DNA from: Amblyomma americanum
Taxonomy: Eukaryota; Arthropoda; Arachnida; Ixodida; Ixodidae
NCBI RefSeq assembly: GCF_052857255.1
Contig: NC_135497.1
Coordinates: forward strand, 114,166,456 to 114,230,455
Direction of reading: 5' to 3'
DNA length: 64,000 nucleotides
Shown: piece by piece, positions 43,261 to 54,300 of the stretch
Layout: every line of letters starts with the position of its first letter
How positions within the stretch are numbered: the first letter of the stretch is position 1
Made by a program: the position numbers and the translations under genes
Notes under the pieces: model-generated
What the model saw: only the letters and a program-made list of their open reading frames with translations
What the model was told of the DNA's origin: nothing
Database searches by the model: none

Positions 43261-46200
43261 GCTGCAGCCGGTGGGCATGCATTTCTTTAAATTTGTCGTG
43301 CATGTTGGGAGGAAAGAGCCCGTCATTTATAGCGCGTTGCAGTAAAACACGACACAAATTGAAACCCTAGGAAACGTACACGCACGCCCAGCTCTGCGGA
43401 TTCGCCCCAGAGGATTCCCATTTTCAGAGCAAAAACGCGGGACGAGCTGCTCCTTCATTTTAATGAGAAATGGTCCGAGCATCGGCTCTCAAGCAATATG
43501 CCTCCGCGCGAATCTGTTACGGGGCAAGAAAGAATGAGCAAAACGATCAGTAGCGTCACAGCACCCCCCGCGTGGTGCAGCACGCTGAACTACAACTACT
43601 ACGAGGCCTGCGCAACCCCCCTCTTTTTTTCGATGGCCATTAGCGCCTTGGTGATTAGCCGGTGCGCGGCGACCATGGGAGGACAGGCCGGGCGGCGGAG
43701 TCGTGTGTGTGGCCCCATTATGATGCAGGCCAGCGCGGCCGGCGGCATTGCCGAGTATGATGCATCGCGCCTATCCCCCCCGCCTTGCGCCACGATTGTT
43801 ACACACCAAACCGAGTTGAATTACCTGCTGGTGGCGCCATTTAAGGTAGCACCTCCTTGGCGGCTCATGAGGGCCGCGCACGGATCGCCAGTTTTATATT
43901 CAAACGCGCCCGACTGTAAGTCACCATAAATCAGCCCCCTCCCCTCCCCACTCCCTTTCCCGGGCATGCCGCGGGGCCCGGAGGCGGCGGCGGCGGCGGC
44001 CGGGGCGCGGGAGGGTGTTGCACCTGTCAACAGGCACGCCGATGATTACAAGGAACAGCCGAAAGCCGCTTTGTAATTTGGACACCTCGCTGACTTTCAG
44101 AGTTGACGTTTCTGATTGATGAGTCTCTCCGGCGAAAAAACTTTTCCGCCGGCAGCGCGCTCGCAGCGTGTAATTCCCGAAGGGCCCGTGGTCGCTCGCC
44201 AGACCCCCGCGCGCCTCATCTTCCTTTCTGGTTTGTTGTTCGCTTCTTTCCCGAACGTTCGCCTCTTCGTCAAGACAGGCAGCGAATGCCGAGTGTCACG
44301 CGTAGGTGCGAAACTGTACAAAGGGGAATTCGGGGCTGCCGGCCGTAGCGATAGGGCCGCACAGGAATGCAACGCATGTGCGTGGAATGCGTGAGGCCGA
44401 CAAGAAATAAGCGCGTGTCAGGTGCGTTATACAGGCGCTTCCCTGCGGCCGCCTTTCCGTGGAAATGTGTCTGGCGAAACAATGCGATGTCAGTCGGCAA
44501 TGTGTCCATGTGACAAGAACGATAGCGCTTTGCTGTCTACGCGTCCTTTCAAGGAAGTAAAGGCGTTCGGGACGGCTGTGTTGTGGTCGCTTTTTTACAG
44601 TTTTAATTTGAACTCGTAAAATGTCACCTCAGGTATTATCTAACTGCCTGACACGGCATTACTGTAACGTCATTCAAAACGAACTGCGTGGCATACTATT
44701 TATGATTCGTGCAAAGCGAAGCAGAGCGTCACCACTTCGTTACTAAGGGTTTTATCCAGGGAATTTCATTCTGCCAATTATCTATTTCAGTCTGGCCTGA
44801 AAACGCTCACGTAAACAATCTTACCGCTTCAGTACTATCCTACGACAGCGCATAGCTGGGGTAGCCTATCCTCTCGATGGAAGCGCGCGTCGCCAGGGCT
44901 GCTCCGAATGCCCGTTTACGCGCACGTGAGTCACAATATTGTTTTGATGCCATTTTTATGCCACGTAGAGAAAGCAGGTCGACCCTATTTAGGAAGCGCA
45001 TTAGACGACAGAGCCCAGATTGCAGCAGTTTCCGGCTGGCTCACTCGGACAATAAGGAAATCACCGAGTTGCATCTCGCTTATGCGCCTTTTCCGGATAA
45101 GCGGGGGGCGATCATTCATTAATAAGGAGTCCGTCAGACACGCCCACTAGTTATTCTGGCACATGCGCGCGCATCAGTCATGCCTCCGTCATTTAGCTGG
45201 GCGCCCATTTCGACGATCATCTCGCGTCGCCTGGCGCCCTGCGTGAGCGAAGAGGCAATTAGGCTGGTAGCCTCCAGTGCATGGCTACTACAGCGCAGGA
45301 TGGCCACGCATACGAGAGAAAAAAAAAAGAACTGGGGTATTATGTGCCTTTCTGTTGAGTATCAGGCAGAAAGTCGCCAGCGCAGCATTAGAGTGCCGGA
45401 GTTTTCCTTTCTTTTTTGTATCCTGCTCAAGATATGTAAGAAATTTGGTCACTTGACTGCCCACCCAGAAAACCAATTCACTTCATTTGGGTCGGGCCTT
45501 CTTTAGGCAGTATGCGGCGCTTGGCAACTTCACAAAGTCCAGGTGAGCCGTTTAACTCCAGCGCTTCATGAGAGACCAAATCGCGCACAAAAACAAGCGG
45601 GATAAATTTTAAATTTCGATAATGTTGCAGAGTTAAAAGTGAAGTGGGCGAACGCAAACTCAAAATCAGACACAATCTACAATTAAAGTACAGGCGCAGT
45701 AAGATATGTGCACTGATAGCTGGAAATGTGCAAGGGGCAGTAGTCACTGCCTACAGAAAGCTGGTTACATTTCGTTATTAGGGAAATGGACCGCGAACTA
45801 TTTTATTAAGCCATTTGGTGTCCGCAAAATGTTCGTGTGTTTTACTGCTTCGTACGCATGCATATGTCACTGAAACTCCATTGTTCAGAAAGGGAATAAA
45901 GAAATTCTTCAGTGCTCTAGATTAGGAGTAAAAACAGGATGAACAATTACGTGTCAACTACTCTGATAATATTGCATTCCAGTAAAATGTCTTCTAGTAA
46001 TGCTATGTAAGTAATTTAATCGATGGAGCGTGTTACCTACTTTTGTATGCCTTGGAACTGAATAATGGGAAAGCTGTATGGCTATTGGCGCTTCATACGA
46101 ACAAAGACATACTGACATGTGAGTTTGCGATTTTTTAGTTGTACCCGAGGCTGAAAATGTTTTTCATCATTTTTATTGCAGGGTCGCCCTAATCAATAGA

Positions 46201-46834
46201 GCGGCTATTCAGCTTGGCGAAAGTGCACACAAACTTGAAAGCAGGGCTAAAATTTCGACGCCCATTTTGAAGCTCAGCTTCTCCTACGATGCTGTAAATT
46301 GAGAAATCTGAAACCATTGTAGGAGCTCCGTGCAGTGTGTTTTTTTGCGTGTGTGAAAATTGAAAAGTGATTTGGTTCTAAAAGCAGTTGTCATATCAGT
46401 ACTCTTGGTGAGCAGTAATTGATAACGTAATTTAATTACATTTTCGCAATAATCACGAAAGTAATTATCAATGTGATTTAATAACTTTCAAAAGTAGTTT
46501 TGCCATGTATGGCTACTGGACATGCAAAACCTGTATCATGCGCATAAGGAATGCGATGCCGATAAGCTTCCTTTTCATGTCAGTATCGATAAATTTAGCT
46601 ATTAATAAGATTAATAAGACACTGCATAGCTGCGTTAGTGGCTCTTTTTCTTCCGCACAAGCTAAATGACTGTAGTTTTTTTTCTTTCGAATAAAAGCGG
46701 AGCTTGACCATACTGTGCTCAGCAAGAGTGGTTTTTTGCTGGTGCATATGATAGGTTTCCTGGAACTGCTAAACCCTTCAAACGAGGACCGCAAGGTCGG
46801 ATACAGCAATCATCTGCAAACATAACACGTTTCA
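43261..46834. other. no gene recognised; GC-rich at 43380-44450
   Basis: 43380-44450 is CpG-rich, with a (GGC)n-like run at 43981-44000 and short ORFs on both strands. 44460-46830 is mixed to AT-rich. I saw no transposon ends or RNA genes. Confidence 0.45.
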
Positions 46835-46901
46835 ATGCATAGTCTATATTCACTATGTGACTTGAGTATCCATGCAATATTTTATAGCATTCTTGCTATG
46901 T

Positions 46902-47075
46902 ATCACTGTGCATTAATAGACCTATTAAATTCCACAAGACTCAGCATGGTCCCTTGGGCGAAACTACAAAATAAGAGCTCACAACGAGTGCTGATTGCCG
47001 AAGCACTGACATTGATGAACGTTTCGAGGTATGCTCTTGACAAGGCTATCGACATGCGACGTTTTTGTGAGTCTA
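46902..47075 (+). CDS. possible single exon of an unrecognised gene
   Basis: An open frame through here reads LIDLLNSTRLSMVPWAKL, SSQRVLIAEALTLMNVSRYA, and on to DMRRFCE. The residue pattern looks more protein-like than other ORFs in AT-rich DNA. It faintly recalls the helical part of GAIN domains in adhesion GPCRs, from memory only. Donor-like sites are AG|GTATGC at about 47030 and TTTTT|GTGAGT at about 47067. Acceptor-like AG sites lie at 46886 and 46920, with weak pyrimidine tracts. No companion exon was found, so this may be chance. Confidence 0.2.
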
Positions 47076-47849
47076 CAATTTTTAGCATGCTTTCTGATCC
47101 AGACAGTACTAAGCTTTTCTCTACCGCCAATAATGTGACCAGAAATGTGTAATTCGTTTTATATAATTTCTTTCATATTTTTTCTTCTGTCACGATCACG
47201 ACCTCAGTTGGCCTGTCCTTTTTGAATGCAAATCTTTATTAGATAGGGTGTTCTTGATTCGTAGAAAAGCTGTTATCAGGTAACAAAATTTCTTCTCGTC
47301 TCTAATTTAAAACAATAGAAACTACATAGCATGGCCAAGAAATTCGGTGCTCCATTTTTGATTCCGCTTTTTTATAGTACATCAGCAGCCAGTACTCATT
47401 TTTTGTTTCAATCTGGGAAGACATCTGATTGAAGTGTAGCACCACGGATATAAATGAATGCAGGTATATATACTACATCTTCAGAGCGCTTTAATGGATC
47501 TGTGTGATATATTTTTTTTTTATCTCCACAGCTTCGTTTTTACGACCATGAGCATTCCCCAAATTTCGAATCATCTGAAAAAAAAAAAAACTGACTTTGG
47601 CGACAGCTGTACGACACTATTTCTAGTAAAGGTGCGCTACTTTAACCCTTTGCTGCTCAGTGGCGCGAATCCGAAAAAAAAAAAACCATAGCACGTTGTG
47701 CACTCATCACATGGACCTTGGATACAAATTTTGATGTCAGCATGTTCTCAGCATTAAGCGTTTTCCGGTCAGATGATTTGGCGTCACTGTGAGCAAGCTG
47801 TGTCCAGAAAAAAAAAAAAAAATTAGCGGTCTAATCCATGCTACGCCTA

Positions 47850-48180
47850 GGTTTCACCACTGCAGGAATCCGTGCGGGTTAAATACTTCAGCATATTTAC
47901 AGACACTTTATGCACGTGACGAGCCAGAACTATCACACCTGGAGAGAAAAATGCGGACACTACAAGCACGTGCAAGCGCGGACAAGAGCACGTGCAAGGG
48001 AGGCTTTGTGCTCGAACGCAACAGAGAACGCTTGACGAAGAAAGGCACTCTGCGCGTTTCTGAAAGCTGCCACGTTTTCAAGGAGTTTCTGTTTGATGAA
48101 ATCGTGAGGGTATTGTGCATTCTTTAGCAGAGAAAAACTTTTCTCCAACGGTGTCCTTTACATAAGTCTTTGCTTTCCGC
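47850..48180 (-). repeat. dispersed repeat of unknown family, copy 2
   Basis: Complement of this interval aligns with 21095-21425. Landmarks: AATGCACAATA.CCTCACGA, AAACTCCTTGAAAACG, a GTGCTCTTGTCCGC block and TGGCTCGTCACGTG. The ORFs on both strands are not conserved between copies. Confidence 0.65.
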
Positions 48181-48410
48181 CTTATGCTTCGCAGCGTACG
48201 AAATTAGAGCCAGTTTTCAGCAACGCTCTTGTTGCTATTGTCACACTTATTGTAATTAACTAGGACATGAGCAAGTGCCCTTTGCATAAACTTCTATTGC
48301 CTGCATGCCAGATCACAAGGTGGGTATTGGGAGTGTCAGTTGCTACAGCAGTCGTTTGAGCGGCTAAGTCTGCACGTGACAGTGAAAGTGGCACAGTTGG
48401 TTAGGTTTTA

Positions 48411-48645
48411 GTTTTGGCTTTATGAGGTTTAACGTCCCAAAGCGACCCAGGCTATGAGGGACGCCGTAGTGAAGGGCTCCGGTAATTTCGACCACCTGGA
48501 GTTCTTTAACGTGCACTGACATCGCACAGTAAACGGGCCTCTAGAATTTCACCCCCATCGAAATTCAAGAGCCGCGGCCGGGATCGATCCCACGTCTTTC
48601 AGGTCAGCAGCCAAGCATCATAACCACTGAGCCACAGAGGTGTTT
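48411..48645 (-). repeat. tRNA-derived SINE, third family, near full length
   Basis: On minus it has GTGGCTCAGTGGTTATGATG (A box), GGGATCGATCCCGG-type B box, CTCTTGAATTTCGATGGGGG, GTGCACGTTAAAGAACTCC, GGAGCCCTTCACTACGGCG and a GGGACGTTAAACCTCATAAA end. It shares the central CACGTTAAAGA block with the Ruka type but has its own 3' end. Confidence 0.8.
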
Positions 48646-48702
48646 TACAACACACGTTTTCATCATTATCGTCAAAATCAGCATTGTTAAAAAACAGTGC
48701 TG

Positions 48703-48756
48703 TAGCCGTTACCGGGCCAGCAGCCGTGCGCCATAGCCACTGAGCTACAGCAGCGG
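48703..48756 (-). repeat. SINE tRNA-like head fragment
   Basis: Minus strand CCGCTGCTGTAGCTCAGTGG with a short, degraded continuation. Only the A-box half is present. Confidence 0.5.
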
Positions 48757-49145
48757 CTTGGCGCAGTTGAACATAGTCATTTTCTGGTGGTGTGGACGGA
48801 CGGATACACAAAAATGTGCGGACAGCGGCGAAAATGTCGATAAATGTATTCCTGCATTAAATGGAGATGAGAACGCGTCACTTTTTTGGTAGCGTCGAAC
48901 ATTTTCTCGTCTCTCGTTTTCTAAATAGGAAAACCTTCGTTGCATAAAAAAATTGTTTACTGTCTTCGAGCCTTCCAGTTGGTTCGAAGACATCGATTTA
49001 GTTTTTCTCACAACTCGAACTAGCCGCACAAAATGGTCCTAATGCCAGTTGCTGCTAAGTGGCGGCAGCCCGATTTCTCGTACTCTCGCAGCGCTAACAA
49101 AAATTTGGTGTTGGCAGGCCCGTATCCAAGGGGGAGCCGAGTGCA

Positions 49146-49163
49146 CCCCCCCCCCCCCCCCCC
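49146..49163. repeat. C homopolymer, 18 bases
   Basis: Uninterrupted C run read directly. Confidence 0.95.
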
Positions 49164-49849
49164 GTTCTCTTCGCAGTGCAGGGCACAGGTTACCTGCAAT
49201 TTAAAATCTTCCCAGCGCGTTTGTTGTCAGCGTCATAGGAAAACGGAATGCTAATGATCACCTTTGTTTCGTTGCCTACGACGTGTATTCGCGTCACTTG
49301 TGATTTCCTCATATTTTTCTTCACAAAGGTTTGAATAAAAGTGCATTTTAGTGAAGCTGACCAAATAAACTTCACTGTTGGTGCCCTTCATGTAAAAAAA
49401 GTAGAGAGAGAGGGAGGGGGGGGGTTGTGCCGTCAGTGGTTCTAAACGACTCAGGGAATTGGCACGCTAGCTTTGTTTCTTCGGCACTCGCTCCTGCTAT
49501 CCACTTTGCTCATCGTTAACGTCACACGACAGGCAAATCTTTTGGACAGGCTGTAGAGATGGCGCTTACTGCAACAACTACAGACGAGCTTTTGCTCCGA
49601 GGGCGGGAAGTTGCTGCAAGAATTTTACGCACTCAGAATTAAGCGCTCCGAATCACCACCTTTTCTTACGTTTTTGTCATCACCTGCATCTTTTTTTTTT
49701 TCTAATCGTCAATTTCGCCTGCTACCAGATTGCATCATTTCAGTCTTCCTGCTTTTGTTCAGGCTAATTTATTAAGAAGGAACTTTTTTAGGATTTTTCC
49801 CAGAGAAACAGCACGCGTTTTGCCTCCACAAAAAACTTTTTTTTTTTTT

Positions 49850-49875
49850 GCCGAAAGCCTCATGAGGCTTTCGGC
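49850..49875. repeat. 26-bp perfect palindrome next to a T tract
   Basis: Arms of 13 bases (GCCGAAAGCCTCA) meet with no spacer. A T tract of about 13 bases precedes it (49837-49849). The following 49890-50110 is unusually rich in CTATAG and CCATAG words. Confidence 0.8.
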
Positions 49876-50255
49876 CATACAAAAATGACCAATGGCCAGC
49901 TATAGGATTTTGGCCCAAATAGCTATAGACCTTTCCTATTTCTGTCTATAGCTGTATATACAGGCTGATATATTTTTCTATAGAGAGCTTAAGACAGTTG
50001 TATGGTTCCAAAGCTATAGATTTCGTGGCATAGATTTTTCAATAGCTGGCAATAAGCACCTATGTGTTCATGACGTTCATGAAAGGCCATAGACTGACAT
50101 AGCTTTTTCCACAGACGCCCATAGGACGTTTTTGTTGGCGACTGCATCAACCACGCAAAACAAACAGTCAGTTAATGCGCCATTTGCGCATGAAATCTTT
50201 TAAACTATTCTCTGAAAGTGCCACTGCCACTACATGGCGAAACTGTGAAATATAA

Positions 50256-50355
50256 CATGGTACGGTGCGGTATGGTGTGGTATTGGTACCACACGGCACG
50301 GCACGGCACGGTACGGTACTGTATGGTACGGTATAGTAAGGTTTGGTACGGCATG
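50256..50355. repeat. degenerate pentamer repeat (GGTAC/GGCAC)n
   Basis: About 20 diverged five-base units (GGTAC, GGCAC, GGTAT), with a TGGTACCACA turn near 50284. Confidence 0.8.
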
Positions 50356-50415
50356 GAGGATTTAACGTCCCACAGCGACTAGGGCAATGAAGGACGCCGT
50401 AGAGGGGGGCGTTCG
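50346..50415 (-). repeat. SINE third family, 3' fragment
   Basis: GGATTTAACGTCCCACAGCG and GAAGGACGCCGTAG match the 48411 copy's end. The break lies after GTAGAG. Confidence 0.65.
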
Positions 50416-51072
50416 AGAGAAGGGCGTTTGGGCGTTCGAGAGAGGTTCGTGCCGACACTTCAATTTGCTGCACAGCACTGGGCTCCCTTAAAACCGTAGC
50501 GGCTTTTCGTCGCGTCAAATAGTGAGGCAGACCGATGGCCGGCTTCATCTGCCAGGCTGGATCCGGTGGCATCAAATAGTACTACTGCATCCACCAACGT
50601 TCAGGCGCAACAAGCTGCATGGTAAGCTGGAAGTTGCGGCAAGAATTCTGCCCCATCTCTCAGTAGCCATTCGCACGTGCTGCCTTCTTCTCTGCATTCT
50701 AGCATGTAAGATATACAAGAGAAGATACCGCTTTGGTTTGTTTTCATGCTTGACTGAATTACTGGCAACAGAGTTTCATCTAGTGCTTCATTGAGGATAA
50801 AAATCATGGGGCAAAGACAAAGGTCCCTCATAGCGCAAACTAGCAAATAAAGTTTTCTTCATCATTGAGTGTTTAAAACATATTGTCCACGTAGAACAGC
50901 GTAATGGAAGGATTGAAGGTAGCGTGAAGTATACGGGAGTATCTTGCCCTGTACTCGATGAAATAAGTTACACGACAAAAACTTCTTGAGGACATTGAAT
51001 AATAAGGTGCTCAGCGCGACGATGGGGAGCTTTTCAAGGTTGCAGAAAATTGAAAGTGTAATAGTGCAGTTA

Positions 51073-51371
51073 CCGGCCGCGGTGGCTCAGTGGTTAGGGC
51101 GCTCGGCTACTGATACGTAGTTCCCGGGTTCGAACCCGACCGCGGTGGCAAAACGCTAAGGCGCCCGTGTGCTGTGCGATGTCAGTGCGCGTTAAAGATC
51201 CCCAGGTGGTCGAAATTATTCCGGAGCCCTCCACTACGGCACCTCTTTCTTCCTTTCACTCCCTCCTTTATCCCTTCGCTTACGGCGCGGTTCAGGTTGT
51301 CCAACGATATATGAGACAGATACTGCGCCTTTTCGTTTTCCCCAAAACCAATTATTATTATTATCATCATT
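51073..51371 (+). repeat. full-length Ruka-type SINE with 13-base target duplication
   Basis: The most complete copy: head CCGCGGTGGCTCAGTGGTTA and GGGTTCGAACCCG, a body with CACTG-like, GTTAAAGATCCCCAGGTGG and CCCTCCACTACGGCACC, then TTACGGCGCGGTTCAGG, ATATGAGACAGATACTGCGC and an ATT/ATC tail. AATAGTGCAGTTA (51060-51072) and AATGGTGCAGTTA (51372-51384) flank it, one mismatch in 13. The GATGGAGGC block seen in other copies is reduced to a short GGCAAAACGC, so this is a variant with a small deletion. Confidence 0.93.
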
Positions 51372-51384
51372 AATGGTGCAGTTA

Positions 51385-54300
51385 AGACAACGTGCTTGTC
51401 ACCGTACCGTGCGGTGGCACCGCACCATTGAACACTTTTCTGCTGCGTTCTCTTTCATTCTTATTTAAGTCGCGCTACCTTATCGGCCGCGATGCCTATC
51501 ACCTGACACACCTTCTGAAAGGGGTTCTTTTCGGAGGCTTGACCATGAAGTGGCCTCGAGGCTACAAAAATTTGTCTCCTTAACGAACTTTTTTCTCTTC
51601 GAATAGACACAACGAGAAAGACACCTTTTGAACACGGGTTTCAGTTTCGTCACTTCGTGACTGACTGTGCCAACAGATACGAAAACATACCACTAATCGA
51701 GCGAGCGTCACCTTTAGGTCACGAACTACAGAGAGGGAAAACCCACAATGGCATACGTATTTCACTTCAACGTTTGCTGAGACCACAAAACGAAAAGTCC
51801 GAACACAGGGCGTTTAGTGTTGCGTGCCGCCCGCGTTGTTGTTCTTGCTCCGGCCTGCCCCTGACCCAAAGGGGGAAAGCAGAGAGGGAGAGATTCGTCG
51901 GTGTGGTGAACTTATTGACACGTTACATGGCTGGAACTTACAGCATCTGCATGCGGCCATATTTTCTCCGAAGTTGAAGGGGGGGGGGGGGGGAGAGGGA
52001 GCGACGGCACGCAGCAGCGGGGGACAAGAAATCGCCGTCGGTATGCCACAAGGTGTGGCGATAAAACCGACCGGCGGCCGTGTCCGCGGCGGCGACACTG
52101 GCGAAGAAGCGCCTTCCTGCGCCTGCCGGCAAGAAAAGTGACAAGCCGCAAAAAAAAAAGAACCGCCGCGCTTCTTGACATCTGCCGAGATGTCACCGCG
52201 ACGCAAAGAGCGTGCGCGACTGAAAAATGGGACGCCCTCGCTCACTGCGCGGCGCTCGCGCAAAACCGCGCGACCTTCGATTTGGCTCTGCGTGCTTTCT
52301 CTGCTTCGACTCCCGCGGCTCATGCCCCGCCGTGAACGCGGGAGTCCCTGGGCTTTTAGCCGCTGCGGCGAGGAGGAGGTGGCCGACAAAACAGGCCATC
52401 CGAGTCGGCTCTGTCGCGCTGAGGGACGCAGGACACAAGGGTCTCCGTAATTGCCTGAGACGAAAGAAAGCCTCGTGACAGCAGGCTTACGCCCCGCGCT
52501 CGGCCGCTCAAAGGCCGCGCTTGCGACGATTTGAAGAAAGCGAGAGGCCGCCGAGGAGAGGAGTTAAAAAAGAAAGGTGAATCACGTGACATCAAGGCCC
52601 AGACAATGCGCTGCTCCCAAGAGGGGGCTTCGTTCCGGTCAGCATGATAGCGAAGCCTATGCAGTTCGCGGAATGCCGTGCATAGCCCACAGTTACCGGC
52701 GCCGATGCCGTGCGGACTTCAGAAACGTGTCCGACTTAGCGAAGAGCGGCTGCCGACAGCGGCCTCAGCGAGGGGTGATAGGGTTTCCCCTTCGCCCGAG
52801 ATCCACCTCTGATGGAGCTCGCTCGTTCAAACACGCATTGCTGCGCCGAATGCGAGCAGGAAACCCGGCGAATAGCGCAGCCCCTGTTGCAAGAACTCAG
52901 GGCTTCGCACCTCTCAGGTGGCACCACCCCTCGGTGCGCTGCGGAGCCGCTGGCAGGCACGCAGAGACGCAGGGACAACGGAGCGCTCTCTGAGAGGGGC
53001 TGCGTGCCGAGCAGCAAACAAGCCATCATTCTCCGCCGCCGCCGAGGCATCACTCGCGGATTCCGCACATACTTCGTGACTGCCATCGACGATCGGGCAG
53101 CGCTGTCCGGCCGGCCACTGGCGATGACACCCCGCTGTTGGGCCGCGATAAAGAGCGCGTCTGCATTTACGGCCGCCTGTCGCCCGCAAAGCCTTCTTTA
53201 TACTCGTCCCGTGCGTGGGGGTGATTCATTAAACGAATCGCGGGCTCTGGGTGCGCGCCCACTCGTTCCCGCCGGACGCCCCCGGTAACAAACTGCAGCG
53301 ACGTTTCGGCGCAAAGGCCCGGTGTGGCGGCTTAGCGAAACGTCCCCTGGCCTCCCGCCGCGCCCCAAGAGCCCGGCGGGGACGCCTGTGAGGGCGGTCA
53401 ATTCTCAGCCTCACGAGGTCCCCCCTCCGCACACGACAGGAAACCCAGCTGCCATCGCGACATCACAGCAAGTGTATGACACGCGCTTTGGTCGTTGCCT
53501 CTGACACTTTTCTGCCGGCGCGCGCCGCCGGTGCGCAAGGCGGCCTCTGGCGGACCCAAGCAGCATCGCAGCCGCTTCGGGCGCTCGGTGCGCCTCTTGG
53601 CGTCCGTCAGCGAAGACGAAGAAGAAAGCGGGAAGCGATCTGTCGTCGTCCGGCGCGACTCTTCCTTCTCGCCGTCCGCGCGGAATGCTCGCGCCGTGCA
53701 TAATGCGGCCGTATGTTTTATTCATTCCGTTCTCGTCGAGCCCAGATTTTTCCAAACTGGCCGGCGCTTCTGGATACATCTGTGGCCCACTGACAGCTCC
53801 CCGCGAAAATTCTCCTTCCTGCGAGAGACGAAGGAACGCCCACCGGCGCAGGTGCCTCCGCGCGAAGGAAAGGAGAGACGCGTCGGAAGGAAAAATGAAA
53901 ACGACGAGCCCACAGGAACGAGGGGGGGGGGGGGGGGGGTACACAGAAGGGGGCACGACTGATATATGTGGGAGCTTTGTTGAGAAGGAGTGACCTCAAC
54001 TGACGGAGGTGGGGAAAGTCTGCGATGAGCAACTTGCTCACGTGGTAAGTTTCTTTTTATGCACGCAGTAAATCACAAACAAACAGTCGGGAATTGAACC
54101 CATGTCTAGAACTTGCAAAATCGGGGTAGATGAAATGGATGTCAAATGGCGGCGCTTGAATTGTCTTCGGACACATATCGCGCCAGTGGCGGGACTAAGC
54201 AGGTCGCAGTCATATGAAGGAAAAAGAAGAGAGAGACACATGCTGAAACTCTGCTTCGTGATTTCAAAGAACAGCTCGCTGTGAAGCTGGCCACTTTTCT

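Noticed and set aside
49837..49875. Terminator-like hairpin with T tract
   Set aside because: The T tract precedes the hairpin on plus, so it would be read on minus as hairpin then A, not T. On the opposite reading, no gene lies upstream, and the genome is eukaryotic.
51073..51150. tRNA gene
   Set aside because: The A and B boxes are present, but they belong to a SINE with a body and target duplication. The cloverleaf is not kept.
53411..53956. 181-codon minus ORF, including a proline run
   Set aside because: The start lies in a G/C homopolymer and three other long frames overlap. Likely a composition effect.
54075..54140. tRNA-like B box GGTTCAATTCCC on minus
   Set aside because: I found no A box at the right distance and no SINE body.
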